A stretch of DNA of 64,000 nt from Rossellomorea pakistanensis (GTDB taxonomy: Bacteria > Bacillota > Bacilli > Bacillales > Bacillaceae_B): the NCBI RefSeq assembly GCF_016908495.1, contig NZ_JAFBDZ010000007.1:100714-164713 (forward strand). The letters run 5' to 3'. The notes under the pieces were generated by a model that did no database searches, was not told the DNA's origin, and saw nothing but the letters and a program-made list of their open reading frames with translations. Shown in pieces: positions 16,201 to 25,647 of the stretch. Made by a program: the position numbers and the translations under genes. Within the stretch, counting starts at the first letter, position 1. Each line of letters opens with the position of its first letter.

Positions 16201-17442
16201 TTAATAATGATAAAGCTGATACTTTAAGCGTTCTTCTGCAATTATAGTAGCTTTCTCCCTATTATTTTCACGACAATAGTACTTAAATAACTCATATTCG
16301 TAATATTGAATGGTGTATAAGTACCCTTTTAATTGAAAGTAAGGTAATGCATCACTTTCAATGAATTTGTAATATTGTGTCGATTTATTTTTATATAGTA
16401 GGGTTTTTAACTTAAATTTCTTTGAATGGAATAAATCTTGAATCTTTTTGGAAAGGTCTAATCCTTCTTGTGCAATTCTGTTAAGCTCTGATAATCCTAA
16501 TAGTTTTCCATGATAGCTTGCATTTGCATATCCATTCAACGAAGCGAGATATTTGCTCGTTAATGGCTTTAAATTTAACGATTTTAAGTAATATTGGCTT
16601 GCTTCCAGATAATTCTCGCTTCTATAATAGAGGTCTCCAATATGGTGAAAGACTTCTGCTTTTCTCTTCTCATCTTCACACATGTTACATAATTTGATGA
16701 CAGAATTAAAATCATCTATAACTTTTTTATAATAGGCGTCATTATCTCTTCCCCGTTGGATCAGCATAAGGCTCTTGGCATCAATCACACCTAAGAAATT
16801 ACTAGTTTCTTCAAAATAGGCTAAAGCTAATTCAGCATAGTAATAGGATTTCACCTTTGCCCCAATGGCACTATAGGCCATTGCTAGATGATAATAATAC
16901 TCTTTAATAGGATACTCTTGTGGAATGATGTTCTGTAGTTCCTCGATAGCCTCTAAATTATCATGGATAGCTAACTTGAGGATTCCAACGATATGTTTAT
17001 AAAGGTTTCGATCGTATGAGCTCATTTGTGTCTGTGCTTTACCAAGCTTTTTAATTTTTTTTCTTGCTTCCTTCATCTGTCCTTTGTAGATTAAATATCT
17101 AATCTTTAAAAGTGCATAGGTTATTTTATAGGTAGATATTTCTATTAAATAGGCACTTTCTTCAAGATGATCCTTGACCAATTCGATCTCATGATGATTC
17201 TCGAGGATTAGATTGTCATGAAAATAAAATAGCATTTTAGGAATCGACTCGAACTTTGCCAATTCACTCTCCATGTTAATCTCAAGACGATTAGCTAAAG
17301 ACTCCGTGATCTCATCAGAACAATCTGTTAACCCTCTTTCCATCTTGCTTAAGTGGGTCACGGAACAGATTCCTTTTGATAGCTGTTCCTGTGTCAATTC
17401 GGAGATCATACGATAATGTTTAATGATTTTACCTTTGTGCAT
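16201..17442 (-). CDS. HTH-TPR transcriptional regulator (RRNPP-like), paralogue 1
   Basis: A 413-residue cytoplasmic regulator. An XRE-type helix-turn-helix fills residues 1-65 (TQEQLSKGICSVTHLSKMER). The remainder is made of tetratricopeptide-like helical pairs, for example HIGDLYYRSENYLEASQYY near residue 280. This plan is that of peptide-responsive RRNPP regulators such as NprR and PlcR. The start MHKGKIIKHYR is chosen because GGGGGG precedes it and the paralogue at 40.6 kb starts at the equivalent Met. It lies just downstream of a neutral protease, the kind of target NprR controls. I found no signalling-peptide gene beside it, so peptide control is only a possibility. Confidence 0.78.
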   Translation of the reverse strand: MHKGKIIKHYRMISELTQEQLSKGICSVTHLSKMERGLTDCSDEITESLANRLEINMESELAKFESIPKMLFYFHDNLILENHHEIELVKDHLEESAYLIEISTYKITYALLKIRYLIYKGQMKEARKKIKKLGKAQTQMSSYDRNLYKHIVGILKLAIHDNLEAIEELQNIIPQEYPIKEYYYHLAMAYSAIGAKVKSYYYAELALAYFEETSNFLGVIDAKSLMLIQRGRDNDAYYKKVIDDFNSVIKLCNMCEDEKRKAEVFHHIGDLYYRSENYLEASQYYLKSLNLKPLTSKYLASLNGYANASYHGKLLGLSELNRIAQEGLDLSKKIQDLFHSKKFKLKTLLYKNKSTQYYKFIESDALPYFQLKGYLYTIQYYEYELFKYYCRENNREKATIIAEERLKYQLYHY

Positions 17443-17543
17443 TCCTGTTTTATCCCCCCAAATCAACTTAAGAGCCTTTTAAATAATAGTAGAATCGTAA
17501 TAGTTATTTATTAGGAGAATATCATATTTTATAGTAAAAGTGT

Positions 17544-17626
17544 AAAAAAAAGATGACCCTCTAAAGTGGTTGCCTCCAATCATAGACAGAAAATAATTGG
17601 TAGGAGAACACTTTATTTGGGTCATC
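17544..17626 (-). terminator. long interrupted terminator of the neutral protease gene
   Basis: On the minus strand GATGACCC pairs with GGGTCATC, with inner arms AAAGTG/CACTTT and CCAAT/ATTGG and internal bulges, followed by a run of Ts. The stem is unusually long for a simple terminator. Confidence 0.75.
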
Positions 17627-17647
17627 CCAAAGCTTTTTATTTACTTA

Positions 17648-19312
17648 TTACTGAATTCCAACGGCATCAAATGATTTTTCAACAGCTGTTACTTCTTTTG
17701 AACCTTCACCATATAAGTCAATAGCTGATTGAATGGAAGCTTGTCTCGCCATACTGAAATCAGAAGTAGAAGTTAAATATTTTGTTAGAGTACGATAATA
17801 GATTTGTTCTGTCGCTTCTCTTCCAACACCTTCTACTGTTACTCCGTAGTGTGTGCCACCTTCAGATAGTAGGTAGGCAGCTTTGTTGATAATGCTAGAG
17901 TTAATGTGGACGCCGCCATTATCTGCTGTACCTATATAGAGCTTGCTATAGTGGTCTGGATACGGACCAGTGATACCATTCGTTACAGATGTAGGATCTT
18001 CTAATGAGCGTAATGCATCTCCCTCAACTCCTGGAGTATATACATCTTCTCCCATTAACCAATCGTCACGATCGACCATTGATCCTAATACATCCGAATA
18101 TGCTTCATTTAATGCTCCCGGTTCGTTTTCATAGACAAGATCTGCTGTACTAGTAGTTACGGCATGTGTAAGTTCATGGGCAATAACATCTAATGCACCT
18201 GACAGTGGGATAAATGTACTTCCATCTCCATCTCCATACATCATTTGGACACCGTTCCATGCAGCGTTGTTCCAGCCTTCCCCTACATGGACAGAAGAGA
18301 TTAATTTAGCACCAGCGTCATCAAAGGAGTCACGGTTAAAGGTTTCTTTATAGTAATCATAAACCTCACCAGCATTCACATGAGCATCTACAGCAGCAGG
18401 GTCTGAGAAGTATTTATGTCCACTTGTAATTTCCTCACCTGTATATCCAAGTAATTGGGAGAATAAGTTGAAAAGGAACGGATCCATATTTTTCGCATCG
18501 AAAGTATGAACACCGCTACCTCTTGTTCCATCAAATAGGAAGTAGTTTCCGTCCTCACCTTTAGTGATTTCAAACTTTTCTCTCTCACCGTCAACCCCTT
18601 TACCAAAGCCTGTTACATGGTCAATGGCATTGAAGGAATTAATAACCTCACCATTTGTAGCGTCAACAAAATAGTGGAAAAACCCTGGTTCTGGTTTTGA
18701 TGTTGATGCTTTTACAAGATAGGATAGATAGAACTTTCCGTCATGTTCATAAACAAATTTTTCACTTGTAACATCTGCATCATACTTCTCGACTTTTCCA
18801 ATCTGCTTTTCAATATCTTTCTTAGCAATTTCTACCGCTTTATCACCAGAAATCGATGCCTTAGTAGGAATCTTTTTATCTTCTAAATTTGGAACAACCT
18901 GTCCAAAAAATGATTGCACTTCATAGTCCTCATTTAGAGTAATCGTTTGATCTGAGCCAAAGATAGGTACACCATCATGTTGTTCTACTAGTTTAATATG
19001 ATGTGTTCCTGTTTCTTTATCCTTCTCTTCATCTACTACTTTAAATTTCTCTTTCATATCTCCAGCTAACTTAAATTGTTTACTCTTATATTTAAGGTAG
19101 GCATATGCTACATCTTTTTTACTGATCGAAGATTTTGCTTTTTTCTCTACTGATTTAGGTGCTTCCCAATTCTCAATAATATAGGAAGGGGTTTGATACT
19201 TCTCATTCATTAATGTTTTGCTTTCTTCGGCATTGGCTGTTAGACCTGTTGCCGATAGACCCCCAACACCTAGGGAAAGAGCTAAAGTGTAAGACAAAAT
19301 TTTCTTTTTCAC
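17648..19312 (-). CDS. secreted thermolysin-family neutral metalloprotease (bacillolysin)
   Basis: A 554-residue M4 preproprotease. Residues 1-28 form a signal peptide ending LTANAEE. The propeptide (to about 240) contains FTP and PepSY-type segments such as DGVPIFGSDQTITL. The catalytic domain carries the zinc motif HELTHAVT with the third ligand in NEPGALNEAYSD, and the later active-site His in GGVHINSSI. It is a broad-specificity endopeptidase secreted in late growth in related bacilli. The start is GTG behind GAGGAG. The HTH-TPR gene downstream is a candidate regulator, by analogy with NprR/NprA only. Confidence 0.93.
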   Translation of the reverse strand: MKKKILSYTLALSLGVGGLSATGLTANAEESKTLMNEKYQTPSYIIENWEAPKSVEKKAKSSISKKDVAYAYLKYKSKQFKLAGDMKEKFKVVDEEKDKETGTHHIKLVEQHDGVPIFGSDQTITLNEDYEVQSFFGQVVPNLEDKKIPTKASISGDKAVEIAKKDIEKQIGKVEKYDADVTSEKFVYEHDGKFYLSYLVKASTSKPEPGFFHYFVDATNGEVINSFNAIDHVTGFGKGVDGEREKFEITKGEDGNYFLFDGTRGSGVHTFDAKNMDPFLFNLFSQLLGYTGEEITSGHKYFSDPAAVDAHVNAGEVYDYYKETFNRDSFDDAGAKLISSVHVGEGWNNAAWNGVQMMYGDGDGSTFIPLSGALDVIAHELTHAVTTSTADLVYENEPGALNEAYSDVLGSMVDRDDWLMGEDVYTPGVEGDALRSLEDPTSVTNGITGPYPDHYSKLYIGTADNGGVHINSSIINKAAYLLSEGGTHYGVTVEGVGREATEQIYYRTLTKYLTSTSDFSMARQASIQSAIDLYGEGSKEVTAVEKSFDAVGIQ

Positions 19313-19344
19313 TGATTTCCACTCCTCTTCATCGTTTTATTGGA

Positions 19345-19938
19345 TTACTTTTCTTCACCGTCTGTTTGAGTAGCATTAAATGTCCATTCAAGTTCCAAGT
19401 TGTCTCCTTGGAAGATATTTTGATCTTGCTCATTATCGACAAATTCAAACTCTACCCATAAGTCATTTGTTTCACCAGTAGCGATTCCACCTTTTTGTGC
19501 CCATAACGGATCCCAAATATCCTTTTTCACTACATCTGGATCCATGTTTTTCAATTCATAAAGAGTCGTTTCGAAAATTGGTTCACTTTCCTTGTCCCAG
19601 TTCCACATAAAGTTCACTTTGATATGTTTACCAAAGTCTTCTCCAGCATTATCTCCTTCTGTATCTCCAACCTGATAGTTCGTAAGCAGGTTCACATTCT
19701 TGATATCCAATGATCCGCTGTTCGTTAATTGGAATTCGCGAACCATCGAATCACCAGGTTTCAAATTACTAACATCAATAATGGTTGTTGGATCAACAGA
19801 TAAATCCAATGTTCCTGCAGCAAAAGTGTTGTTTGTTACTTCCGTATCACTGAAGTAGGCAAACGTTCCGCCTCCAACTAATGACAATCCTAGTGAAGCA
19901 GTTAATACCCCCATACCTAATTTCTTTTTAAGACTCAT
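19345..19938 (-). CDS. tasA: TasA/camelysin-family secreted fibre or surface protease-like protein
   Basis: A 197-residue member of the TasA/CalY (PF12389) family. The signal region MSLKKKLGMGVLTASLGLSL continues to GGTFAYFSDTEVTNNTFAAG. The mature N-terminus is the highly conserved FSDTEVxxNxFAAGTLDL stretch recognised by the SipW peptidase. The family includes the biofilm amyloid TasA and the B. cereus camelysin CalY; this sequence does not let me separate the two. It is the last gene of an operon with sipW and a DUF4047 gene, with RBS GGGAGGAA. Confidence 0.88.
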   Translation of the reverse strand: MSLKKKLGMGVLTASLGLSLVGGGTFAYFSDTEVTNNTFAAGTLDLSVDPTTIIDVSNLKPGDSMVREFQLTNSGSLDIKNVNLLTNYQVGDTEGDNAGEDFGKHIKVNFMWNWDKESEPIFETTLYELKNMDPDVVKKDIWDPLWAQKGGIATGETNDLWVEFEFVDNEQDQNIFQGDNLELEWTFNATQTDGEEK

Positions 19939-19998
19939 TCAAAATTCCTCCCTATGTTTTTTATCTATTAAACTCTTATGTACTAAGAGATAATACCT

Positions 19999-20556
19999 TT
20001 AGGTAGCACTGACTTTCTTTTTTGGATCAATTTCCTTCAAAGCACCCATGATCGAAAAGATTGAATAGATGAACAAAATGAGACCTGGAATGATTAATAA
20101 TAAAGCGGCACCTAACTTAGAATTAGCATAGTCTAATAAATAGCCGACATATGGGATGGTAATATCCGCATATTTACCAATTACATTCTGACTTAGAACT
20201 GGATTTAGATCAGCTCCAGCGTTGTTATCCCCTTTAGTTGTGTACATGACTTGGTTATTAGCTTTTTTGACTTCAGTGATTCTATGGGTAATGATTTTAT
20301 TATCCTTTTCTTTAAAGGTGATCACGTCACCTTTTTTGTATTGAGAGCCATCTGCTGAGGGCTTAATGACGATAATTGACCCCGTTTTAAAAGTAGGCTC
20401 CATTGATCCTGATAGCACTACTTTCATTTGATGACCAAAGACCGTCGGTTCTCCCCCACTCGCCTTCGATGAAATCACAATAATCGCAAGTGTTAAAAAT
20501 AGTGCAATCAATAAATAGGAGAAAATCGTTCTTACAATTTTGAATGTTTTCTTCAT
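19999..20556 (-). CDS. sipW: ER-type signal peptidase I SipW
   Basis: A 185-residue signal peptidase with an N-terminal membrane helix (about 8-30) and a second near the C-terminus. The catalytic Ser lies in VLSGSMEPTF. The general-base position is His in IITHRITEV rather than Lys, which marks the ER/archaeal-type (SipW) branch. It processes TasA/CalY-type exported proteins. Its start overlaps the stop of the DUF4047 gene by four bases (ATGA), so translation is coupled. Confidence 0.92.
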   Translation of the reverse strand: MKKTFKIVRTIFSYLLIALFLTLAIIVISSKASGGEPTVFGHQMKVVLSGSMEPTFKTGSIIVIKPSADGSQYKKGDVITFKEKDNKIITHRITEVKKANNQVMYTTKGDNNAGADLNPVLSQNVIGKYADITIPYVGYLLDYANSKLGAALLLIIPGLILFIYSIFSIMGALKEIDPKKKVSAT

Positions 20557-21347
20557 TTTGATTCCCTCACTTTGTTAGTAGTTGCCTCTTCCTTAATGGC
20601 TTCGGTATCATTTGATTCATCTACGTCCTTTGGTTCTGCCGCAGGTTTATCTAGTATTTCAGCTTTCGATTCTGTAGTTTTCTCCAATACTTCAGGAGCT
20701 TTTGGTATTTCCGTTGATTTTGGTTGTTTCTCCTGATTCGTAGATATCGACGAACTAAAATCCTTTTCATTAGGCTTAGCCTCTTCGATCCCTTTTTGTT
20801 TCTCTGCTTTTTCCAAAGCCTTTTGTAAGGATAGAATCACATCATTAATTTTCTTTAAGTCTACTGACTGCTGTGATGCCGTTACCTTAGAATTTATAAA
20901 TGCACGTCCCTCTTCTACATACTTCATGACCTCTTTATAGCCAGGGTTATTTGATTGATTATTAGAGATTTTTTTCAATAGAATTTCCACTTTGGCATTT
21001 AAAGTCTGTAATTCTTCCGTTCTATTAATGAGTTGCCTTTTCTTTTCTTCTAGAGTGGAGATCTTCTCGCTTGTAGGTGAGTCTGTTGAGGTACTGGTGA
21101 TGGATTGGCTTAATTCGATTATTTCATTAGACAATTCTTCAGCCTTTTGTTTGTAGTTTTTAATGGTGTCAGGAAAAACAGGTGCAGCTGTTATTGAGCT
21201 TGTACGTTTCTCTTGTTCTGTGAACGTTGCCTCAGTATATCCAACAACAGTGGATAAACAATATAAGCCGATACAACTGATCCATACTATCGTGTGATAT
21301 CGAAAGGGTTGTTTGATTATGCTTTTAAAGTTTGTGAAGAAACAGAT
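20553..21347 (-). CDS. DUF4047-like exported coiled-coil protein, start uncertain
   Basis: First gene of the sipW-tasA operon, in the slot of tapA in B. subtilis. The frame reads back from a TTG at 21134 through a membrane/signal segment (HTIVWISCIGLYCLSTVVGY) and then EATFTEQEK and TAAPVFPDTIKNYKQKAEEL, a pattern I associate with DUF4047 proteins beside sipW. The rest is coiled coil and a long acidic tail rich in Glu, Lys and Pro. The exported segment has no ATG, GTG or TTG in frame behind AGGAGG. The boundary given uses an ATC codon; a GTG at 21355 is in another frame. Start, frameshift or sequencing error is unresolved. Confidence 0.7.
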   Translation of the reverse strand: MCFFTNFKSIIKQPFRYHTIVWISCIGLYCLSTVVGYTEATFTEQEKRTSSITAAPVFPDTIKNYKQKAEELSNEIIELSQSITSTSTDSPTSEKISTLEEKKRQLINRTEELQTLNAKVEILLKKISNNQSNNPGYKEVMKYVEEGRAFINSKVTASQQSVDLKKINDVILSLQKALEKAEKQKGIEEAKPNEKDFSSSISTNQEKQPKSTEIPKAPEVLEKTTESKAEILDKPAAEPKDVDESNDTEAIKEEATTNKVRESK

Positions 21348-21530
21348 ACTCTCACCTTCCTCCTATGCTTCCAGCACATCTATTATTATCCTTTATTTTA
21401 ATTTTTTTGAATATTACGCAAACATACTATCTTTTCTACAACTTGTACTAGTTTATTTATAGTACTTTCGGGTTAACATAAGTAGTCCTCATTATTGATT
21501 CCTAACCCGAAAATAAAAAAAGAACTTCAA

Positions 21531-21583
21531 CAGAAAAAAGACCAAGGAAATTCAAGCTGCTGCCTGATTTCCCTCGGCCTTAT
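21531..21583 (-). terminator. terminator of the small membrane protein gene
   Basis: On the minus strand AAGGCCGAGGGAAAT pairs with ATTTCCTTGGTCTT and is followed by TTTT, about 20 bases after the stop. Confidence 0.8.
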
Positions 21584-21602
21584 ACAACACTTTCGTTAGA
21601 TC

Positions 21603-21854
21603 TTAAATATTTAGTAACATCGGGGTTACATATTGCCAGCATAATAATACAGCCAGTAAAAGAATATTACCCCATAACACAACTTTTAATATGATACTAC
21701 TTTCCAAAAGGTTGCTAACTACACTAAAAAGCAATCCTAAGACTAATAAATAATAGACAACATACCAATTACTCATTTCGACTACGATCAAAATTAAACA
21801 TATAATGGCGGTTATGAATAGGAGTAGAGATGCTATATTGAACACCTTATTCAT
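21603..21854 (-). CDS. small three-helix membrane protein, unknown function
   Basis: An 83-residue, strongly hydrophobic protein with three membrane segments (about 5-25, 30-50 and 55-78) and few charges. The ATG start MNKVFNIA is preferred to a GTG three codons earlier, because GGGGTGAAGG is well spaced from the ATG. It has its own terminator. I do not recognise a family. Confidence 0.6.
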   Translation of the reverse strand: MNKVFNIASLLLFITAIICLILIVVEMSNWYVVYYLLVLGLLFSVVSNLLESSIILKVVLWGNILLLAVLLCWQYVTPMLLNI

Positions 21855-22189
21855 TTCCTTCACCCCTTTATAAGGTAGATATTACCATATGTTGGTTTGT
21901 CACTGCAAATTATGAAAGGAGTGGCGTCGTAACTCTCTAACAATTTCAACAGGTTGAAAGTAGTGAAGTGATTGTAGAATTATATAGTAATACTTAAGCT
22001 ACAAAACGCAAATACTGTTTTGATTACAATAAATGACTTGGGATATATCTTGTCCCAAATTATTTTATTAAGGTAATCTTCAAACCTTATATCTTAGTGG
22101 ATCGTCTATTTTATTTGTTCGAATTGAATAGCTGTATAATAATATCCTTAATAGAGGTGGGATTTTTTTAACTACTAAATTCCCCTCGT
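21855..22189. other. intergenic region, no gene seen
   Basis: About 335 AT-rich bases. Two short inverted repeats are visible: TTTCAAC/GTTGAAA near 21945 and TTGGGA/TCCCAA near 22041. The second could terminate the permease gene's transcript. Nothing codes convincingly. Confidence 0.4.
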
Positions 22190-23473
22190 TTATTCCTTCC
22201 AAAGCTGTTCTAGTAGAATGACAATCATCGTTCCAACTAGCAGTCCATTACTAAACACATACTGTAGAAGAGAGGGCATTTCTTGATATACAGCAGGTGG
22301 TAAAAACATTAGTCCTATGCCAATTAACAATGTAATTCCTAATATTGTTAATCGACGTTGGTCTAGCTTTTCTCTCAGAATGGATTGAAAAGCAATTCCA
22401 ATCATTTGAACAAACGATGCCAATAGGGCAGCACTAGCAACGGGTCCCGGGAGCATTGCCAAAAAATGAACAATTGCTGGAATGATGGCAATACCGGATA
22501 GGGCTAAGCTTGCAATAAGAAATGGCAGGAGTCTTTTTTGTTTCGTTAATTGGATAAAGCCAGCCGAAACCGGTAGCGGAACGACTCCAATGGTAGAAAA
22601 AAGGGATGAAATAAAATGAGAAATACCTCCTACCCAACTACCGCGATTTAACGTTTGTTTTTGAAGCCCCTCTGATTCTGATACTACTTGATTAACAGCT
22701 GTAACAGCTGCAATCGTATTCGAGATCAAAATAAAAGTAAACAAGGTTGATGTTATAATGATTCCCGCATTTAGTTGTGGTACTCCCCAGACGAAAATCT
22801 CCGGGAGTTTAATTAAAGCATTCGTGCTTGACAGTGACGCCGAATGTTTACCTAAAAAAGTGTATAAAAGCCAACCAAATAATATCCCAATCAAAACTGC
22901 ATAACTTTTGAACCACCCTTTTCCTTTAATGGACAAGAAAATGACAAGGAAAAAGACTACCAACGATATCATCGCTATTCCGTAATCTGGACGGGCTGAT
23001 TCCCCCTGTATTCCCATCATTCCTTCTAGAAAAACTCCACTCAGTTGGATAGCTAAGATTAAGAGAAAAGAACCGGTAACAAGGGGCGTAAATAGAAATA
23101 AAAGCCGATGGATCAGGCCAGTAATACCAAGTATAAAAAGTAAAAGACCTGATATGAGTAATCCACCTTCTAAAATTTGTAGAGTTTCCCCAGTACTTTG
23201 TCCCTGGTGGATAGCCACATCAGCTAAAATGACAAATACGCTTACCCATGAACCTGCCGGACCATCTGCAATAGGGTATCGGTGTCCTAGCCACCCTTGG
23301 ATAAACGAACTAATCCCTACAACAAAAAATGTCCTTTGCATTAATGTAGAGACCTCTTCGATAGATAAATGAAAAACGTTGCCGATGACGATAGGCAACG
23401 CAACGGAATTTGCTAATAGAAAAATAAACCATTGAAATGTACTAAAGCTTGTATCCCAACGATGTGTATTCAT
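22190..23473 (-). CDS. nucleobase:cation symporter-2 family purine/pyrimidine permease
   Basis: A 427-residue membrane protein of the NCS2 (xanthine/uracil permease) family with about 12-14 helices. Family cues are QWFIFLLANSVALPIVIG in helix 1, GPAGSW near residue 70 and the QLTKQK-containing segment after a conserved VPLPVSAG. It resembles the uncharacterised YwdJ branch of B. subtilis. It lies beside a transporter pair and a deaminase-like amidohydrolase, so a nucleobase or related heterocycle is the probable substrate. Substrate identity is not determined by sequence. Confidence 0.8.
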   Translation of the reverse strand: MNTHRWDTSFSTFQWFIFLLANSVALPIVIGNVFHLSIEEVSTLMQRTFFVVGISSFIQGWLGHRYPIADGPAGSWVSVFVILADVAIHQGQSTGETLQILEGGLLISGLLLFILGITGLIHRLLFLFTPLVTGSFLLILAIQLSGVFLEGMMGIQGESARPDYGIAMISLVVFFLVIFLSIKGKGWFKSYAVLIGILFGWLLYTFLGKHSASLSSTNALIKLPEIFVWGVPQLNAGIIITSTLFTFILISNTIAAVTAVNQVVSESEGLQKQTLNRGSWVGGISHFISSLFSTIGVVPLPVSAGFIQLTKQKRLLPFLIASLALSGIAIIPAIVHFLAMLPGPVASAALLASFVQMIGIAFQSILREKLDQRRLTILGITLLIGIGLMFLPPAVYQEMPSLLQYVFSNGLLVGTMIVILLEQLWKE

Positions 23474-23681
23474 TTGTTCACCTTCTATTTATTTTTTAAC
23501 TATTTTCGAAATAAGCATTTTAATAAAAAAACTAGAGATTATATTTGGACTATGGTAGGGCTCCTACTACAGATAAAGCTATTCCATCTCACTGTTTATA
23601 GCACACAGGTAAGATTGCTTGTCCGCAACAAATGTGATTACTCCAAACTAAGGCTTTCTTTTCTCTCTACATCAAACATCA

Positions 23682-23716
23682 ATATCGGTAATCCGACCTT
23701 TCAGGATTACCGATAT
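23682..23716. repeat. 13-bp perfect inverted repeat upstream of the NCS2 permease
   Basis: Arms ATATCGGTAATCC and GGATTACCGATAT around nine bases. It sits between the end of the SSS transporter gene and the start of the permease gene, both on the minus strand. No T-run follows on either side, so it may be an operator or a weak terminator. Confidence 0.6.
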
Positions 23717-23828
23717 AATCTATTAAAATCTCTTTTGTGTCATAATTCGTTTCGATTTACATTTTTAATGAACGAACATACCATTTCGTTCTTCTAGGGA
23801 GCTTTCTTGGCAAAAATGATTCACCTTA

Positions 23829-25307
23829 TTAAGAGGCTTGATAATTTCCACTTACTTTACCCTTATCCATCATTGCTTTTTGAATATTGCTAACGGATAG
23901 GGAAACAAGCACATTAATCATTAATGCAATTAATCCGATATTAATATCCTTTAATACTTGAGGAAGAGAAGGAAATAATGATCCGATTGTTGTATTAGTA
24001 AAGGTCAGATACGAAATGATGATGATGCCAACCACAATTCCTGCAATCGAACCTTGTGTTGTAAGATATGGTTTTTTAGATAAACTCAAAAATACAGAAG
24101 GGGTTAATTGCGTGATTAAACTAGAGCCAATAATGATTAGAGAGGCAATCGTATTGGTCCCATAAAGAGTGAACCATACAGCAATCAATCCTACAATAGG
24201 AACGAACCATTTTGCCACCATCATCACTTTTCGATCATCTGCAGAAGGGGCTAGTTCTTTAAATACATTTTTCGCCAATAAAGTAGAAATGGACATGAGC
24301 ATCATTGATCCTGGTACTAATGCGGTTAACAATCCAGCTGCTCCAATTAAGCCCACCACCCAAGGATCAAACGTCTGTAAAGATAATCGGAACAAAGCTA
24401 AATCAACATTTTCTCCTGTTAAACCGGGAACTTGCAAAATAGCTGCAAACCCTACAAAGAAGACAAACACAATAATTAATGAGTATAGTGGCATCATACC
24501 GACATTTTTACGTATTGCATTCGCATTTTTTGCTGAATATAGAGAACTGAATGCGTGCGGATACATATAGAAACCCAAAGAAAGGAGAACAATGGTTGAA
24601 AGAAACCATGAAGGACTCATCCCCTCGGACGGTAAAACAAGGAATCCTGGTTTAGCACTTTCTATATTTTGAAACATTTCTTGAATTCCTCCATAGTAAT
24701 GGAAAGGCAAGTATAAACCTAAAAATAAAACAACTCCTAAGATCATGATGTCTTTGATAACAGCTGTCCACGCAGAACCGTGAATGCCTGAAATCATGAC
24801 ATAGATAACAATAGTAGCCATTGATACCCAAACAGCTGTGCTTGGTGGGATGCGACCGTAAGAAGCTTCCGATACAATAATGCCAAGTCCTTTCAGCTGC
24901 ATAACCAAATATGGAATCATGGCAGCAACTGAAACAATCGTTACTAATAAACCCAATCCTTTACTATTAAATTTACTTGCAAAATAGTCTGGTTGTGAGA
25001 CTAATCGATTTTCTTTAGCATACTTCCAAATACGGGGTAGCACCCAATACCCGATAATATTAGCCAGTGCTCCATATACTAGAATAAACATAGCCGGACC
25101 ACCGACCCCGTATGACATCCCGCTGCCTCCTAAAAAAGTAAACGTAGTATAGGTCTCTCCAGCTAATAACACAAATACAAAAATAGTTCCAAATCCACGT
25201 CCTCCAACAGCCCATTGTTCCAAATCCATATCTTTCCCTTTTCTTGCTTTAATGCCCAGCCATAAAGAAAGGAATAGAAACAGTCCTATTATAAGTAAAG
25301 AAGTCAT
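23829..25307 (-). CDS. sodium:solute symporter (SSS family, YhjB-like)
   Basis: A 492-residue transporter with about 13 helices. SSS marks include WAVGGRGFGTIFVFVLLAGE near residue 33, YTTFTFLGGSGMSYGVGGPA, and the late GAAGLLTALVPGSMMLMSIS near residue 318. It imports an organic solute with Na+. Its start overlaps the stop of the DUF3311 gene by one base (TAATG), the same pairing as yhjC-yhjB. With the amidohydrolase upstream, a heterocyclic amine or nucleobase-like substrate is plausible but unproven. Confidence 0.85.
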   Translation of the reverse strand: MTSLLIIGLFLFLSLWLGIKARKGKDMDLEQWAVGGRGFGTIFVFVLLAGETYTTFTFLGGSGMSYGVGGPAMFILVYGALANIIGYWVLPRIWKYAKENRLVSQPDYFASKFNSKGLGLLVTIVSVAAMIPYLVMQLKGLGIIVSEASYGRIPPSTAVWVSMATIVIYVMISGIHGSAWTAVIKDIMILGVVLFLGLYLPFHYYGGIQEMFQNIESAKPGFLVLPSEGMSPSWFLSTIVLLSLGFYMYPHAFSSLYSAKNANAIRKNVGMMPLYSLIIVFVFFVGFAAILQVPGLTGENVDLALFRLSLQTFDPWVVGLIGAAGLLTALVPGSMMLMSISTLLAKNVFKELAPSADDRKVMMVAKWFVPIVGLIAVWFTLYGTNTIASLIIIGSSLITQLTPSVFLSLSKKPYLTTQGSIAGIVVGIIIISYLTFTNTTIGSLFPSLPQVLKDINIGLIALMINVLVSLSVSNIQKAMMDKGKVSGNYQAS

Positions 25308-25504
25308 TATTCCACATCCCCCTTCGCTTTCACATCAAATTTATTCATAATAAGTAGAGTGAGAGATGTTACTAACACAGATAAGCAAACAAAAAACATG
25401 AAGAAGGGTAGTCCTAAAATGTATGGTGTTACCTTATTGGCAAAAATAGGCGCCCCTAATATGAACAAAATAGGAATCAGTACAAGAAGGTATATCTTTT
25501 GCAT
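25307..25504 (-). CDS. DUF3311 small membrane protein (SSS partner)
   Basis: A 65-residue protein with two membrane helices and a short charged tail. DUF3311 proteins are regularly encoded just before SSS symporters, and here the two genes overlap by one base. It probably helps assemble or regulate the transporter. The direct role is unknown. Confidence 0.75.
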   Translation of the reverse strand: MQKIYLLVLIPILFILGAPIFANKVTPYILGLPFFMFFVCLSVLVTSLTLLIMNKFDVKAKGDVE

Positions 25505-25594
25505 TCATGATCCATCCTTTCCGAATAGAGGTATATTATTTTTAATATTCAGACTACTTTTTGTATGCTCTGCCTCTTGGCTGTCTGTATATGG

Positions 25595-25631
25595 TAAGCT
25601 ACACGAATCCACCTTTAATCCGTGTAGCTTA
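25595..25631. terminator. terminator after the amidohydrolase gene
   Basis: Arms TAAGCTACACG and CGTGTAGCTTA with a 15-base loop, between the amidohydrolase stop and the DUF3311 start. It would separate the two transcripts or attenuate read-through. Confidence 0.7.
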
Positions 25632-25647
25632 TTACGTTAAAACTCTT

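Noticed and set aside
23520..23600. Purine riboswitch upstream of the NCS2 permease, suggested by ATATTTGG and TACTAC blocks
   Set aside because: The conserved three-way junction elements are not in the right order on either strand, and no fitting terminator follows.
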